A DNA stretch of 64,000 nucleotides from Nephrocerus scutellatus (taxonomy: Eukaryota > Arthropoda > Insecta > Diptera > Pipunculidae). Location: positions 74,507,976 to 74,571,975 of the forward strand of contig OX352765.1 of the NCBI GenBank assembly GCA_947095585.1, written 5' to 3'. A model generated the notes under the pieces. It made no database searches. It was given only the letters and a program-made list of their open reading frames with translations, and was not told where the DNA came from. This document shows positions 1 to 10,040 of this stretch, in pieces; the stretch's first letter is position 1; every line of letters begins with the position of its first letter. The position numbers were made by a program, and so were the translations under genes.

Positions 1-174
1 TAGTCGAAAACCTGCCACGGCACGCTCAGTTAACGACCCCGACTTCGTGAGCACCTATACCGCATAGCGAGTGAGGACAGTACCTAATCATCTGTCGAAG
101 ACGTCTCCGAACTGAGGGATAGAATGAATTTGGTCTCAATAACGTGCCCACAGAACCGACAACACTGGGCAAAA
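1..174. other. Flank of mariner copy 1, no gene seen
   Basis: This leading stretch carries no recognisable family motif. Short open segments exist on the plus strand but all are interrupted by stops. It ends where the terminal repeat of the neighbouring mariner begins. Confidence 0.4.
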
Positions 175-1005
175 CGAGGGGTGCCGTAAAAGTTTATAGA
201 AAAAGTAATAAAAAATTAAAATTTTTCATCAAAAATTGCTTTATTGCGTTTGAAAATATTCGCCTTTAAGATCTATACACTTTTGCATACGCTGAAACCA
301 TTTATCGAAACACTTTTTCCAGTCCGAAGATGATAGCTCCAAAACATGGTTTTTGAATGCTTCAACCGCTCCTTCCGTCGATAAAAATCGTTGTCCACGC
401 ATCTTATCTTTGATTGTTGTGAACAGTAAGAAGTCATTGGGTGCCAAGTCGGGGCTGTAGTCCGGATGATCCATCAATTCGATCGTTTGAGTGCTCAAAT
501 GCTCGCTTGTTTGATGTGATGCGTGTGAGCTCACATTATCGTGATGCAAAATGATTCGCCGTTATGGGTTGTTTTCTCTCAATTTGTTGAAAACCTCGGG
601 CAAAAAAATGGTCGTATACCAAGCTGAATTGACTGTCTTTTGATTTTCAAGAGCCACAGTTGCCACATGATCGGTTTTCGTGAAGAAACACGCTACAATT
701 TGCTTCCAACGCTCCGAGCTCGCACAAATTTTGTTGGATTTTCTTCGAATTGGAAGACCCAAACAGTCGATTCCCATTTTCTTTCTGGCTCATACGCAAA
801 TATCCGTGACTCGTCAACTGTCACGCTCTTGTATACGTTTTTGGAAGTACCCTCAATGAATTTTTCAAGCATTTGGCGGCACCAGTCGACACGAACCTTT
901 TTTTGTGCGTCTGTCAAAAAATGTGAAATTCAACGTGCACATAGCTTCCGCATCTTTAAATGTTCATGTAAGATCGTATAATCGCTGGTATTACTAATAT
1001 TGGCA
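175..1005 (-). pseudogene. DD34D mariner transposase remnant (mariner copy 1)
   Basis: Antisense remnant of a mariner (Tc1/mariner superfamily, DD34D) cut-and-paste transposase. Read on the minus strand it runs from a helix-turn-helix linker (ILHEHLKMRKLCAR, then a stop) through TDAQKKVRVDWCRQMLEKF, the first catalytic region (VTVDES), the HHDN block and the YSPDLAPNDF block, to the KCIDLKGEYF terminus. The second and third aspartates (HHD and APND) are 34 residues apart, as in mariners. At least two nonsense codons break it, for instance after NKLRENNP. The 3' terminal repeat is at about 175 (CGAGGGGTGCCGTAAAAG) and matches the right end of the copy at 55938-57192. The N-terminal third and the 5' terminal repeat are missing, so it cannot be active. 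Insertion flank TA is not visible here. Confidence 0.9.
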
Positions 1006-1084
1006 TTTTGTATAAAAATTATTTTGAATTATGTTAACTTGCTCGTATTGTAAGATTTTATTCGGAAAATAAGTAGGAAAGCTA

Positions 1085-1690
1085 TAAATAAGTTTTAGGA
1101 CTTTATTTTGGAATGTTTGAAATTTATTCTTATGGCGTTGCACACAGTCAAATCAAACGGAAGCCCTATACAACATTATTGCTTGGAAAATAGTTTTGAA
1201 CAATATAAGCTTATTATGGGAACTTAGTCTGGATTTACGATTAATAAAGGGGTACAAAACGTTGATTATTAGTTTTATTTTACTAATCGCATGATCAATA
1301 TGGTTTTGAAAGGTAAGTTTCTGTCTTTGCAAAAATATTTTTCAATAGCTGTTATAGTGGTTATAGTGGTGGGAGGAAAAATCGAAGTACCATCTGCAAA
1401 TAGTGCTTAGTCAAAGCTTAGAAGTGTCAGAAAATCTGACAAGTATATATTGAATAGTACGGGTCCCAATACCGAGCCTTGGGGGACTCGATATTACGTT
1501 GCATAACCAGTTGAATCGACAAAGACTTTAGAGATCCTATCAGATAGATTAGTTATAATTAATCTTATGAGCCAAGTAGGAAATTCCTGCTTAATAAGTG
1601 TGTAAATAAGTCCCTGATGCCACACAGTATTTAACGCTTTTTCAACATCTAAAAAAACTAGACCTGTCCGATTGCTTCGCATAACCTGAT
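1085..1690 (-). pseudogene. Jockey-type LINE reverse transcriptase fragment
   Basis: Antisense piece of a non-LTR retrotransposon RT. On the minus strand it reads TGLVFLDVEKALNTVWHQGL (palm motif A, normally with an FD where LN is seen), then RVPQGSVLGPVLFNIYLSDF (motif B), then a degraded ALFADG box where LFADD is expected. A C-terminal stretch (GLPFDLTVCNAIRINFKHSK) resembles the region after the RT in Jockey-clade proteins. Several stop codons and the D-to-G change in the catalytic box show it is dead. The Jockey assignment rests on motif style only. 5' and 3' ends are both missing. Confidence 0.8.
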
Positions 1691-2262
1691 TTTTTTCCTT
1701 AGAACTTTGTTTTGACTTGGAACCTCTTTTGATTCCACGTTACTTTTCTAAATGCTCCTTACCTCGGGTGGGGGGCAGCAAATAAAAATACTGATCTGAC
1801 TTCTGAATGCAAAGTGATTTTATTTATTAACGCTTATGTCTATTTATATTCTAATTTACAAGATAAAATTATGCGTCAGCAATTTATTCTGTGGGAATAA
1901 AGTTGACATGAGAGAGGCGAGCATTTTACAGATAACAATTTCATGGGAATGGGAATGTACATGATAATGCTGACAATATCGTTTATGTCTGCCGTTGGAT
2001 TTAGGAATATGAGGAGAGCACCTGTAGACGGTGCACAGATAATAATTTCATGGGAACAATATATACATTATAATTGTTTATTATATTTATGCAGAGTATT
2101 CTGGCTGCGGTAATTTTAACTAAGTCTAAACAAACTTCTTGGAATGTAAAGTGGTCACTTCGAAAGCAAAACTGTTCATTTGAGTTAATATGTTCAAGAA
2201 GTTTGGCTTTGATTATTTTTAAAAACTTTTATTTAACTTGCATTGAACCCTTTTTGTCTGTA
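1691..2262. other. No gene seen
   Basis: AT-rich sequence without a supportable reading frame. Two short similar blocks (a cagataa-aatttcatggga motif near 1930-1950 and 2036-2056) hint at an old repeat, but no family can be named. Confidence 0.3.
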
Positions 2263-2264
2263 TT

Positions 2265-2560
2265 TTCGTCCAATTTGAGGTCCCTTTTAAACCTTCCACA
2301 CGACCTAGAGATCTGAAATTTTGTGAGTATCTAAGTCCAAATAACCTTTAATTTAATGACGCGTGTCACGTTTCGCGTGTGGTACGTGTGATGGTTTGAA
2401 ATCGCGCTTTTTTCTCATTTTTGAGGTCTTTTTAACCACTTTTCGCACGACTCGGAGGGCTGAAATTTTGTGTGCGGCTCAATGTGATGGGCCCATTTTT
2501 ATATCCCGCTTTTGACGCGTGCCGGGAGTCGCGTGTGGCGCGTTTAAAGCTTGGAAAAAA
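2265..2560 (+). repeat. Degenerate tandem repeat, two units of about 146 bp
   Basis: Two successive units share the order TTGAGGTC...CTTTTTAA..CC..TTC.CACGACT..GAG, CTGAAATTTTGTG and then a GACGCGTG...CGCGTGTGG block. The TTGAGG anchors are at about 2275 and 2421. An antisense relative seems to lie at 42420-42690. It is probably part of an unnamed element. The GAAATTTTG motif recalls the TR-elements later in the window, but overall similarity is low. Confidence 0.55.
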
Positions 2561-3014
2561 GAAAATTCTTTGAAATTCGTGGCGTGTTTCGATATATATA
2601 TATAAAAGTTTGTACCCGAAAAACGAAGTTTTTTTACATTAACTTGTTTTTAGTACACAGTCAATGTCCCGTTCTCATTTCAATCTATTACTATAAAAGC
2701 GACTCTCTGATATAGACGTTTCACAACATATCAACGGCCGTGTGTCCCGAAACAGCCACCCTCTTTTAACCAACTTTTACGCATTTAAAAAAAAAATGGT
2801 GTACCCAAAAATCAATTTGAATCAATTTGTTGTTGAAGTGAAACATTTTTTACGGAGTGGGCAAAAAATTTCGCAGCGTTACACTGTTATTACTCTGTTG
2901 TACACATTGGTCACACTGTTATTCACTTTTGTTAATTTTATGCCTCGTTTTCAATAGTTATATTTTATATGTATGTAACTAGATATGTATATAAATACAT
3001 ATATTACTACGGCC

Positions 3015-3320
3015 ACAGTTCCTATGGAAATTCTGGGATATATCAAATAGGGTCTGGAATTTTTGGAATCGAGGGATTCGTATGAAACTCGGAATGTAGG
3101 ACTAATATGCGACTATAAGATTTGTTCCTATGTAAATTCTGGGATCAGACCAATAGCGTTTGGAGTTTTGGGAACTAAGCCATTTCTCAAGCACTTCGTA
3201 TGAAACTCGAAATATAGGACTTAGATCCGACTATAAGACTTGGTGCTATGGAAATTCTTGGATCTGGCCAATAGTGTCTGGAATTTTTTGAAACTAAGCC
3301 ATTTCTCATCGTCATCTCAT
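3015..3320 (+). repeat. Tandem repeat, three units of about 109-116 bp
   Basis: Three degenerate units start at about 3019, 3128 and 3244 with CCTATGGAAATTCTGGGAT, followed by a CAATAG.GTCTGGAATTTTTGGAA block and a CGTATGAAACTCG.AATATAGGACT block. No coding potential. The unit length is close to that of the TR-element arrays, but the sequence is different. Confidence 0.75.
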
Positions 3321-3516
3321 CTTTAATCGTAATATCGGCCAGAACGTCAAAAAAGTGTCACTTCAACCGGGCGTAAAAGTTACACCCACTCTTTTTTCAT
3401 TTCAGATTATACCCGCAACTTTACTATTACATACATCTCAACTATTATCTCTTGTTCAATAAAAAAAATTCTAATAACTTATCTCTATCTAATAAGCAAG
3501 ATGTTTCACTTCTGTC

Positions 3517-3535
3517 GTGCGTGGACTCCACGCAC
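3517..3535. repeat. Short perfect palindrome
   Basis: GTGCGTGGA and TCCACGCAC are perfect inverted 9-mers around a single C. No function is evident; it may be part of an older repeat. Confidence 0.4.
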
Positions 3536-3649
3536 ACACTTTTTTTTTAATAGCGACACCAACTCCACCGACGAGTAAGGGTAGGGCGGGTATAGTAGGG
3601 CCACTTTTTATTTGAAGTCACATTTTAATAAATTCTTCTTGTTCTTGTT

Positions 3650-3735
3650 CTTGTTAGTGTCGGTGAGACAGTGGTTCGAACAGTTGGCTTCTCGGAGGAC
3701 ACAGATTCGATTCCCGCGTACGAATTAATTTATAT
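3650..3735 (+). repeat. Possible tRNA-related sequence (SINE-like)
   Basis: A box-B-like stretch GATTCGATTCCCGCG at about 3706 (consensus GGTTCGANTCC, with one G-to-A change) is preceded by a weak box-A-like GTGAGACAGTGG at about 3662. No cloverleaf can be folded with confidence, so this is at most a decayed tRNA-derived SINE head. It could also be chance similarity. Confidence 0.25.
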
Positions 3736-3939
3736 CTAGAGTTATCAGCACAATATTTCAGTTTGTGAATGCTTGGTTGGTTGCGGATTCCTTAAATTCT
3801 GTGGGAACAGCTAAACTAACTAATTTACTTGACTGAGACCTGTTATACATATTGATAAGTATTCAAGCCCCATTCGTCTTGTGGTTGCTGAGTAATACGA
3901 GTACTCTGGGTAAACGTTATCTAGACCTCTTGCTTTAGA

Positions 3940-4065
3940 CAGAGAGATATATAGATAGATAGATTTATATATAGATAGATAAAGACATATAGAAAGATAT
4001 AGGGTGATAAAGAAATAGAGGGAAAGTGAGATAGAGAGATAGAAAAACAGGGAATATCAGGCAAT
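3940..4065 (+). repeat. Degenerate GATA-type microsatellite
   Basis: A purine-rich stretch made largely of GATA, AGATA and GAGATA units, with interruptions. The antisense open frame over it is low-complexity and not a gene. Confidence 0.7.
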
Positions 4066-4184
4066 ATCGGAATATGATATTTCGTTGACCAATTTTTTGG
4101 GAAAACAGCCAAGCACCTTACCACTATACGATGGCACTACATGGCTTCACCTGAGTTACGATCAGCTCGACTTACGCTGCTGCG

Positions 4185-4400
4185 ACTCCTGCTTCATGTT
4201 GTCACACAACGTCCGGATCTTCGAATCACCCGAACTACACTCTCCTCTATTTACGCTCCTGCATCATCCAAGTTACGCTCCGTTTGACTTACGTTCATCT
4301 TGTCTTATACGATTCTGCATCTCTACGCATCATCCAGTCCTACGCGTCTTGCTATCACGCACCGTCCAGACCTTCGCATCACCAGACTTACACCCTGCTC
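4185..4400 (+). repeat. Degenerate direct duplication, period about 156 bp
   Basis: The block CGTCCGGATCTTCGAATCAC near 4211 recurs as CGTCCAGACCTTCGCATCAC near 4367, and the sequence before each copy is also related (TTG.TATCAC.CA.CGTCC). Inside there are further GCATCATCCAG.TTACGC echoes. The open frame across it (4085-4426) is probably a by-product of this repeat and has no recognisable domain. Confidence 0.55.
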
Positions 4401-4430
4401 AACCTACAAGTTTAAATATTAATTAGATTG

Positions 4431-6894
4431 TAAGATAGCTGATAAGAGAACAATAAATATCGAATTAAACTTGAAAAGCCCAAAATATAACGTTTTTTTT
4501 TTCTGGCGATCCAACAAAACTGGACCCTGATGATAACACTGAGGTTTACCACTGCTCCGTTGCAATGTTGCTCCATTCTGGCACTGACTTCTGTAACGCA
4601 ATAATTTTACTGAATCATTAAATAGATAAACAGACCTCTACTGTTGCAGTTACAAGGCGATTCCCGAATACCGATATAAAGAAAATAATGTAGGAAATTT
4701 GCACAACTTAGTCAAGATGGATTAACATGTTCGTTCGGTTCGCTTTGTTGTTGTAATTGCTGGAACAGGAGTTAGCCCCTAGGTGCATAAAGAATATAAA
4801 CTACGTAATTCCATGTGCAGCAGTGAAGAAGTAAGATACCACAATGTTTTGCTTTCTTTTATATTTCCTCTCTGCTTATAAACTTTTTTGAATCTACCTC
4901 TCTCTGCCTTTGCAATGCGATACAACGTTAGCGCTATTATCCTATTCGAATGATTACTTTTGGGTATTTTTCCTCCAGAGGCAGACTTATAACAAGGATG
5001 GAAACATAAAGGAAAAGCTTTTATCATAGTGTTTCTGCATCAATGTCCCACGGGAATTTTATAAATTTGTACACGGCATGCGGACCCAATTTCGGGCGAT
5101 ACCACTGGCACTCTCATTCTTGCAGACGAACAGGTGTCTCTGTAGTTAAGCTTTAGTATTTTTAGTGCGGCAACAATTTGAATTTTATTATAAATTAATG
5201 AAGTTGCGGCGGTGATAGCGGTGACAGCCGATGCTAATGCTGATTCCTCCAGGAACATTGCACCATAGCCAAATCCATGGTGGAAGAAACTGGAGCGACT
5301 ATGTTGTAAGGTGTCTCAACAAAAATGTATTATTACTATTCATATATAGAGACGACTTCTAATGGCAGCAATCAGGATTTTTGATCCGTCGATGCTGCGT
5401 AGGATTAATGTAAATCCCTGGCGGCTCTGGTCTCGCTCTTTTGGCAGCATGCAAATCAGCTACGACGTTGCTTTAAATTACAAATTAGTCTGTGGCGCGC
5501 CGGTCTGCAATAAAATTATAATTGTTCCGCTCACTAATGTACAGCCATTCGCTAGACGCCATCATGAAAATCCTTACAATGAGCGGGCGAGTAATAAAAA
5601 CACAAAGCCTCAAAACCGCCTGAGGGAATAATTTATAAATCAGCGCGCATGTTGTAACTTTTCTTAACCCTCTCATCAGCCATCAACCAACAGCCAATAA
5701 CAACAAAAAGACCAACAAGCGAAAGAGGAAGAAAAAAAACGCGGAATAATCCTAATTCGGCGAGTAAAATATCTGCCCATCAATCTGTTATCCTGATGGA
5801 TCTAAATTCCGGCCAATTCTCGGCTAAATAGTCATTAGTCATAAAATAGATGCGTCCGGTCGGCAGTCGGAGTGGCATAATAATGCTGCTGCCGCTCTTC
5901 TATCATCATCTCAATGTGCGTTCCTCCATATAGTTAGGGACCTAAAGGATCACGCAACAAAAACCGAAACGAACAATGGCAAATGCGAAACCATTGATGC
6001 GGCGTATTATCGAGATTTACGAGGCTCTTTAATTTTTTATTATTGGCAATCCTTGGGTGCGCCAAAACGCTTCACTATTACACAGCGCAAACAGTTGGCC
6101 CCCACGACCGCTAACCAGCTTCTTCCTTTTAATCCTATAGACATGTGATGGAATGCTGACTGACATCACTAGCTTAGTTTGTCCCTCGTCCTGTTTCTGC
6201 AGTGCATTACGTGCGGAGTTATTGCCGTAGGCGCGCGCTAAATTCGTCCTTTCAGAGATTCTCGTCCTGATACTATACAGTAAAGAGTGGAAATAAAAGA
6301 AAAACTTTTGTTGAAGAAGTTTTACGAGCCACTGTTTTGTATGTGATGTGTGTCCTGTGTTGTGCGTGCATGACATGCGAACGCACATTAATTAATCCCT
6401 TTGATGAATACTTTCATGTTGTCGATGCGAAATTACTGATTTTTTGTTGTTGCTCCAATGAATTATACAACCAACATACAACTCTAAAAGTACTTCGTAC
6501 ATTTTATTGACAAATAGAATTCATAATTTCGTATATTGTTACGATCCTTTAACAGAAAGCCCATCGCACGATAAGCGGCGGAATTTTTATTGCCGCTCTA
6601 CTTGATGGGCTCTCGTGAGATCATGACAAGGCTTAGATTTGTTTATTACCACAAGTATTGAGGCGGTTTGTGAATGGATTTTCTTAGGAAAATAACACAT
6701 AAAATAGTTTGTATAACTACTTATCACTGAAAGGACCTAACCAATGAGTAAAGTGTTAATCCAACTTAGCGATTGACTAAAGTCAGATTCAGCTAGCGTT
6801 AGTAGTTGCCGTTTTCTATTCTATACCATAAAGGGCGAGTGGATTCTTCTTCACTCCTACGAGCTAAGTTTGATGCAACTAAGATGTTATGATA
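4431..6894. other. Unassigned AT-rich DNA, possibly intron or intergenic
   Basis: No transposon motif or convincing exon was recognised. Short open frames on both strands (for example 5362-5631 plus and 6029-6388 minus) lack domains, show no consistent codon preference and overlap shadows of each other. CA- and AC-rich low-complexity sequence is typical of fly noncoding DNA. Confidence 0.4.
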
Positions 6895-7015
6895 ATGTTT
6901 CTGAATTTGAAGAGTCTTAGCTGTAAGTAACAGTTGTGAAGTTTAGGTCCAAGCTACGTCAATTGGAACTAAGACAGTTAAGGGATTGCACTACTTCGAA
7001 ATCGTGCTCAACTAC
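6895..7015 (-). pseudogene. LINE-A C-terminal fragment
   Basis: Antisense remnant of the LINE-A family. The plus strand TTAAGGGATTGCACTACTTC and the nearby TTGAAGAGTCTTAG block line up with 34198-34355, which encodes the EFEVVQSF and SLFKSRNLTITSK region. Only about 120 bp survive, with an internal deletion. Confidence 0.6.
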
Positions 7016-7080
7016 CTTAATTAGAAGAACAAAAGTTGACTCGCAGAAGTGGCTGTCATTTACGCCGCATCAATTCTTTT

Positions 7081-7146
7081 GATTCAGCAGAACTAAGAGC
7101 ATTCTGAAATTAATTTTCAGAGTCATGCTCTTAGCCATAGTGAATC
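7081..7146. other. 66-nt imperfect hairpin (small-RNA-like fold)
   Basis: Three stacked stems pair across the stretch: GATTCA (7081) with TGAATC (7141), CTAAGAGCAT (7093) with ATGCTCTTAG (7125), and TCTGAAA (7103) with TTTCAGA (7115). They are separated by a symmetrical 6x6 internal loop and a 3-nt bulge, with a 5-nt terminal loop. Total 23 base pairs in 66 nt. This is the size of a short pre-miRNA, but it could equally be a tiny MITE remnant. Expression is unknown. Confidence 0.4.
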
Positions 7147-7159
7147 ACTATTTTATTTA

Positions 7160-8084
7160 TATAAACGAGTGTAGTAATGGCAGAATTTCTTATCGAGATA
7201 TTTTAAAAAAACCGTCTTTTATGAGAAACTGGAAACACCAGAAAAACTGGAAAAAGGTCGTTCGTACGTTTATCCTTATAAATTTATAGAAGATGCGGCA
7301 TTTTCAGTGTCGGAAAATATTTGGAAGCCATTTTCTCAAACAGGAATTTTAAATGAAGAAGGTGTATTTAATTACAGATTAACCCTTTGGATCCCCTTAT
7401 CCATTACAATGGACATCAAGTTTGCAACTCAACATTTAACTTAATTTCCGAGTTGCAATTCTAATGTGTTTATGTACTCGCGTACTAAATTTTATCTTAT
7501 TTGGCATATAGACTGACTTTGGAAATTTTTTTTAAAATTTGGGTGGGGGTGGCAATTGCCCCAATTTATTCGGCTTATTACAAGCTAAAACTTGAAGCTA
7601 ACATCATTGAAAACTTAAAACTAAGACTAGAGACTAAGACTTTAAGTTAGCATATCCAGGTAGAGGAATGGCGGGATCAGATCAAGTTAAATGCAGGAAG
7701 TGCTGCGGTTAAAATCGAAAATGGGAGATTGGTTCGTTAGAGCTGCACAAGCTGCGGTGTGTCGGAAGATAGAAGAGAGGCGGGCATCGTAGAGGTACGA
7801 GGGTTAGTGTTAAAGAAAATCAAGTTGTGTAGAGACGCGCAATCGACGGAGCCTAAGAGGAGACGTCTCAAGGTAGACCTCGAAAAGCAAATCAGAGAAA
7901 ACGACGTTGGATGCTCTCGATTCTGGACACATGAACTTGATAATACTGGGACCACGCTTGACTAGCGTACTCGAGGAGGTCAAAAGCGATGTAGAGGGAT
8001 CTAGTCAAGTAGGGTTGGAAAATTCTTTGGAACACCGTTTGAAAAATCCAAGTGATGAGTTGGCGTTAAGAATTATTTCATCAA
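7160..8084. other. Unassigned sequence
   Basis: No family could be named. A 68-residue plus-strand open frame at 7759-7965 is rich in Arg, Lys and Glu and has no known domain; similar text could belong to the upstream part of a retrotransposon but nothing supports it. Confidence 0.3.
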
Positions 8085-8725
8085 TATAAAGACCGGAAGT
8101 TTAGTTCCAAGATGCACACTATGCCGGGGTCACGAACAGATTTCACGCGGGCTATAGATAATGTCTGGAGGTTGTTGCACTCACGTGATAGGGTAATAGA
8201 TTGGCATTTGGAGATATTGAGATCTTAGGAATTTTTTAGGCACCAGGTCGAAAAAATTTCTAGGTCTTGTTAAAGGAGATAGGAGTCTTGTGGGGAAGAA
8301 ATGGGTTTGAAATATTTGGTAACGTCTGCGTAAATTGAGAGGGTGGAATGTTTGTTGACCCTATCAAGATCATTTGTAGTTAGAATTAGGAGAAGGGGGC
8401 CTAGATGGCTGCCTTGTGGGACTCCAGAGGTTGCAACAAATGTGGATGATAGGACGGACCTGAAGCGAACATTATAAAGACGGTTTTCCAGATAAGAAGA
8501 TAATCATTTTAACAATATGGGTTCAAAGCCGATGGCAGACAATTTAAAGAGGATTAGTTGATGAGATATATTATCAAAAGCCTTACTGAAATCAGTTGCA
8601 ACAACGTCGACTTCGTTGCCGCTCTCTAAGGCTGAAAGGGCGGAAAAGATTCATTCAACAAGATTAGTGGTGGTCGATCTACCTTCCAGAAAGCCATGTT
8701 GGCTGGGAGAAATAAGAGACTTGCA
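8085..8725 (-). pseudogene. CR1/Jockey-type LINE reverse transcriptase fragment
   Basis: A continuous antisense RT domain can be read through three or four stop codons. In order on the minus strand: LISPSQHGFLEGRSTTTNLV, ATDFSKAFDNISHQLI (motif A, with the catalytic Asp), SGVPQGSHLGPLLLILTTND (motif B), then LSIYADVTKYF, in which the catalytic YADD has become YADV, and finally NISKCQSITLSR and RVKSVRDPGIV. The SGVPQGSHLGPLL style points to the CR1/Jockey group and separates it from LINE-A and LINE-B. No long ATG-started frame exists here, so a start-to-stop ORF scan would miss it. 5' and 3' parts are missing; it abuts LINE-B. Confidence 0.85.
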
Positions 8726-8734
8726 GTTGAAGCT

Positions 8735-9450
8735 TAACTTACTAACTTATGTCCTATATCCCCTTGCACAGCACAGATTCAACATTTGAACGGAACAGTC
8801 GCAGCTTGGAGTTTAAACTGATCGCATTGCTTAGCCATATCATGGACATTATTCCAAACACTGATTTTGCTTTGCTGATTCGGTTGACGATTTCATGTTC
8901 GGCTCCACCTTCTGTCGAGACAATACTCCCAAGATATTGGAAACTCTCTACTCCCTCTACCGGTTGCCAGCAATATTAACTTGAGTTACAGAGTTATGAT
9001 TTTGGTTTTGGCAGTATTAATCTTCAAACCCGCAACATAAGCCTCCCTTTCCACATTTATTGTCATTTGGTGCAGCTCCATAATTCTGTGTGAGAGTAAA
9101 CAAACGTCGTTAACGTAGTCCAGATGTTTGAGTCGAGATGTAAGAGTCCAACGAATTCCTTCATTTCCAGTAGATAAAGCTACGCGAAGCACATCGCTAA
9201 TCACCAACAAAAAGAGGTTCGGCGATAGAATGCAGCCTTGTCGTACCCCACTTAGGATCTCGAATTCCTCTGACAGCTTTCCTATATGCAGCACATGCCA
9301 TTTAGAGCCATCATAGGTTGCTTTAATACTAGCTATTAGTATATCAGGTATACCTCTCTTGCGCAAGCAAGCCAAATAAACTGTCTGTTGACACCCACAA
9401 ATGCCTTCTAAAAATCGATGAACAGCAGGTGTAGTGGGGACCGGAATTAA
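8735..9450 (-). pseudogene. LINE-B reverse transcriptase fragment, copy 1
   Basis: Antisense RT of a second non-LTR family (LINE-B). On the minus strand it starts with HLLFIDF (motif A region), then CLRKRGIPDILIASIKATYD, GVRQGCILSPNLFLLVISDV (motif B), LDYVNDVCLLSH (the YADD-type box mutated to YVND), and GLKINTAKTKIITL. It ends in the YGCSTWK-preceding region, where several frames are lost. It matches 13385-14690 and 51170-51960. Inference: RTE-like, because the downstream connection region in copy 2 (WQWIGHKLRK, GRPRNTSRR) is of that style. Its 5' break abuts LINE-A at about 9450. Confidence 0.85.
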
Positions 9451-10040
9451 ACTTCAATAATGATCCGCAGGGCGCAAAGGACTTTTCGAGCAGGATCCTC
9501 TTCGCTCATGCGAGCTAGATGTCCTGCCCACTAGCCTACCGAGCTTAATTCTTTTCACGATTTCTACATCGCGGTCACACGTAAATGTCATCATTATAGA
9601 GTCTCCGGAATCGTCCTTAATCACAACAATTCAATTCAATTCTCTGTAAGATTTTCCCTCAAACGCGGCTAAGATCAGAATGCTTTTTGCTAAGCACCTA
9701 AGTCTGTACTGGTATGACCATTGTCATCACCTGCCTAAGTTTGTAAATCTGATCAGATGTTTATTTGTCTGAGAAGAAGCCACACTGGTATGGACCAATG
9801 ATGACTTTAGCGTATGGGGCTATCCTCTCTTGAAGGAGAGAGAAGAAAATCATATACACGGTACTCAACAACGTTATACCACGATAATTGCTGCATGTTG
9901 TGATATCTCCTTTGTTATGTATTGGGCACAGGAAGCCTCTTCGCTAGTCTTCTTGCATCGCTCCTCTCTCCCATACTTGCACTATTATTTCAAAAATTGA
10001 TTGGTGTATTGCGAGAGCAATGCCAAACACTCCTTTGAAA
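9451..10040 (-). pseudogene. LINE-A fragment with internal deletion
   Basis: Two antisense blocks of LINE-A. 9451-9720 matches the C-terminal ARMSEEDPARKVL region and the LLAAFKRKVLRRI region of better copies. 9720-10040 matches the RT N-terminal part (NYRGITLLSTAYKI equivalent) and its linker, as seen at 22500-22800 and 34840-35050. The RT core between them has been deleted. Many stops. Confidence 0.75.

Noticed and set aside
4085..4426. 113-codon plus-strand frame
   Set aside because: Lies over a degenerate 156-bp duplication with Ser/Leu/His-rich translation and no domain.
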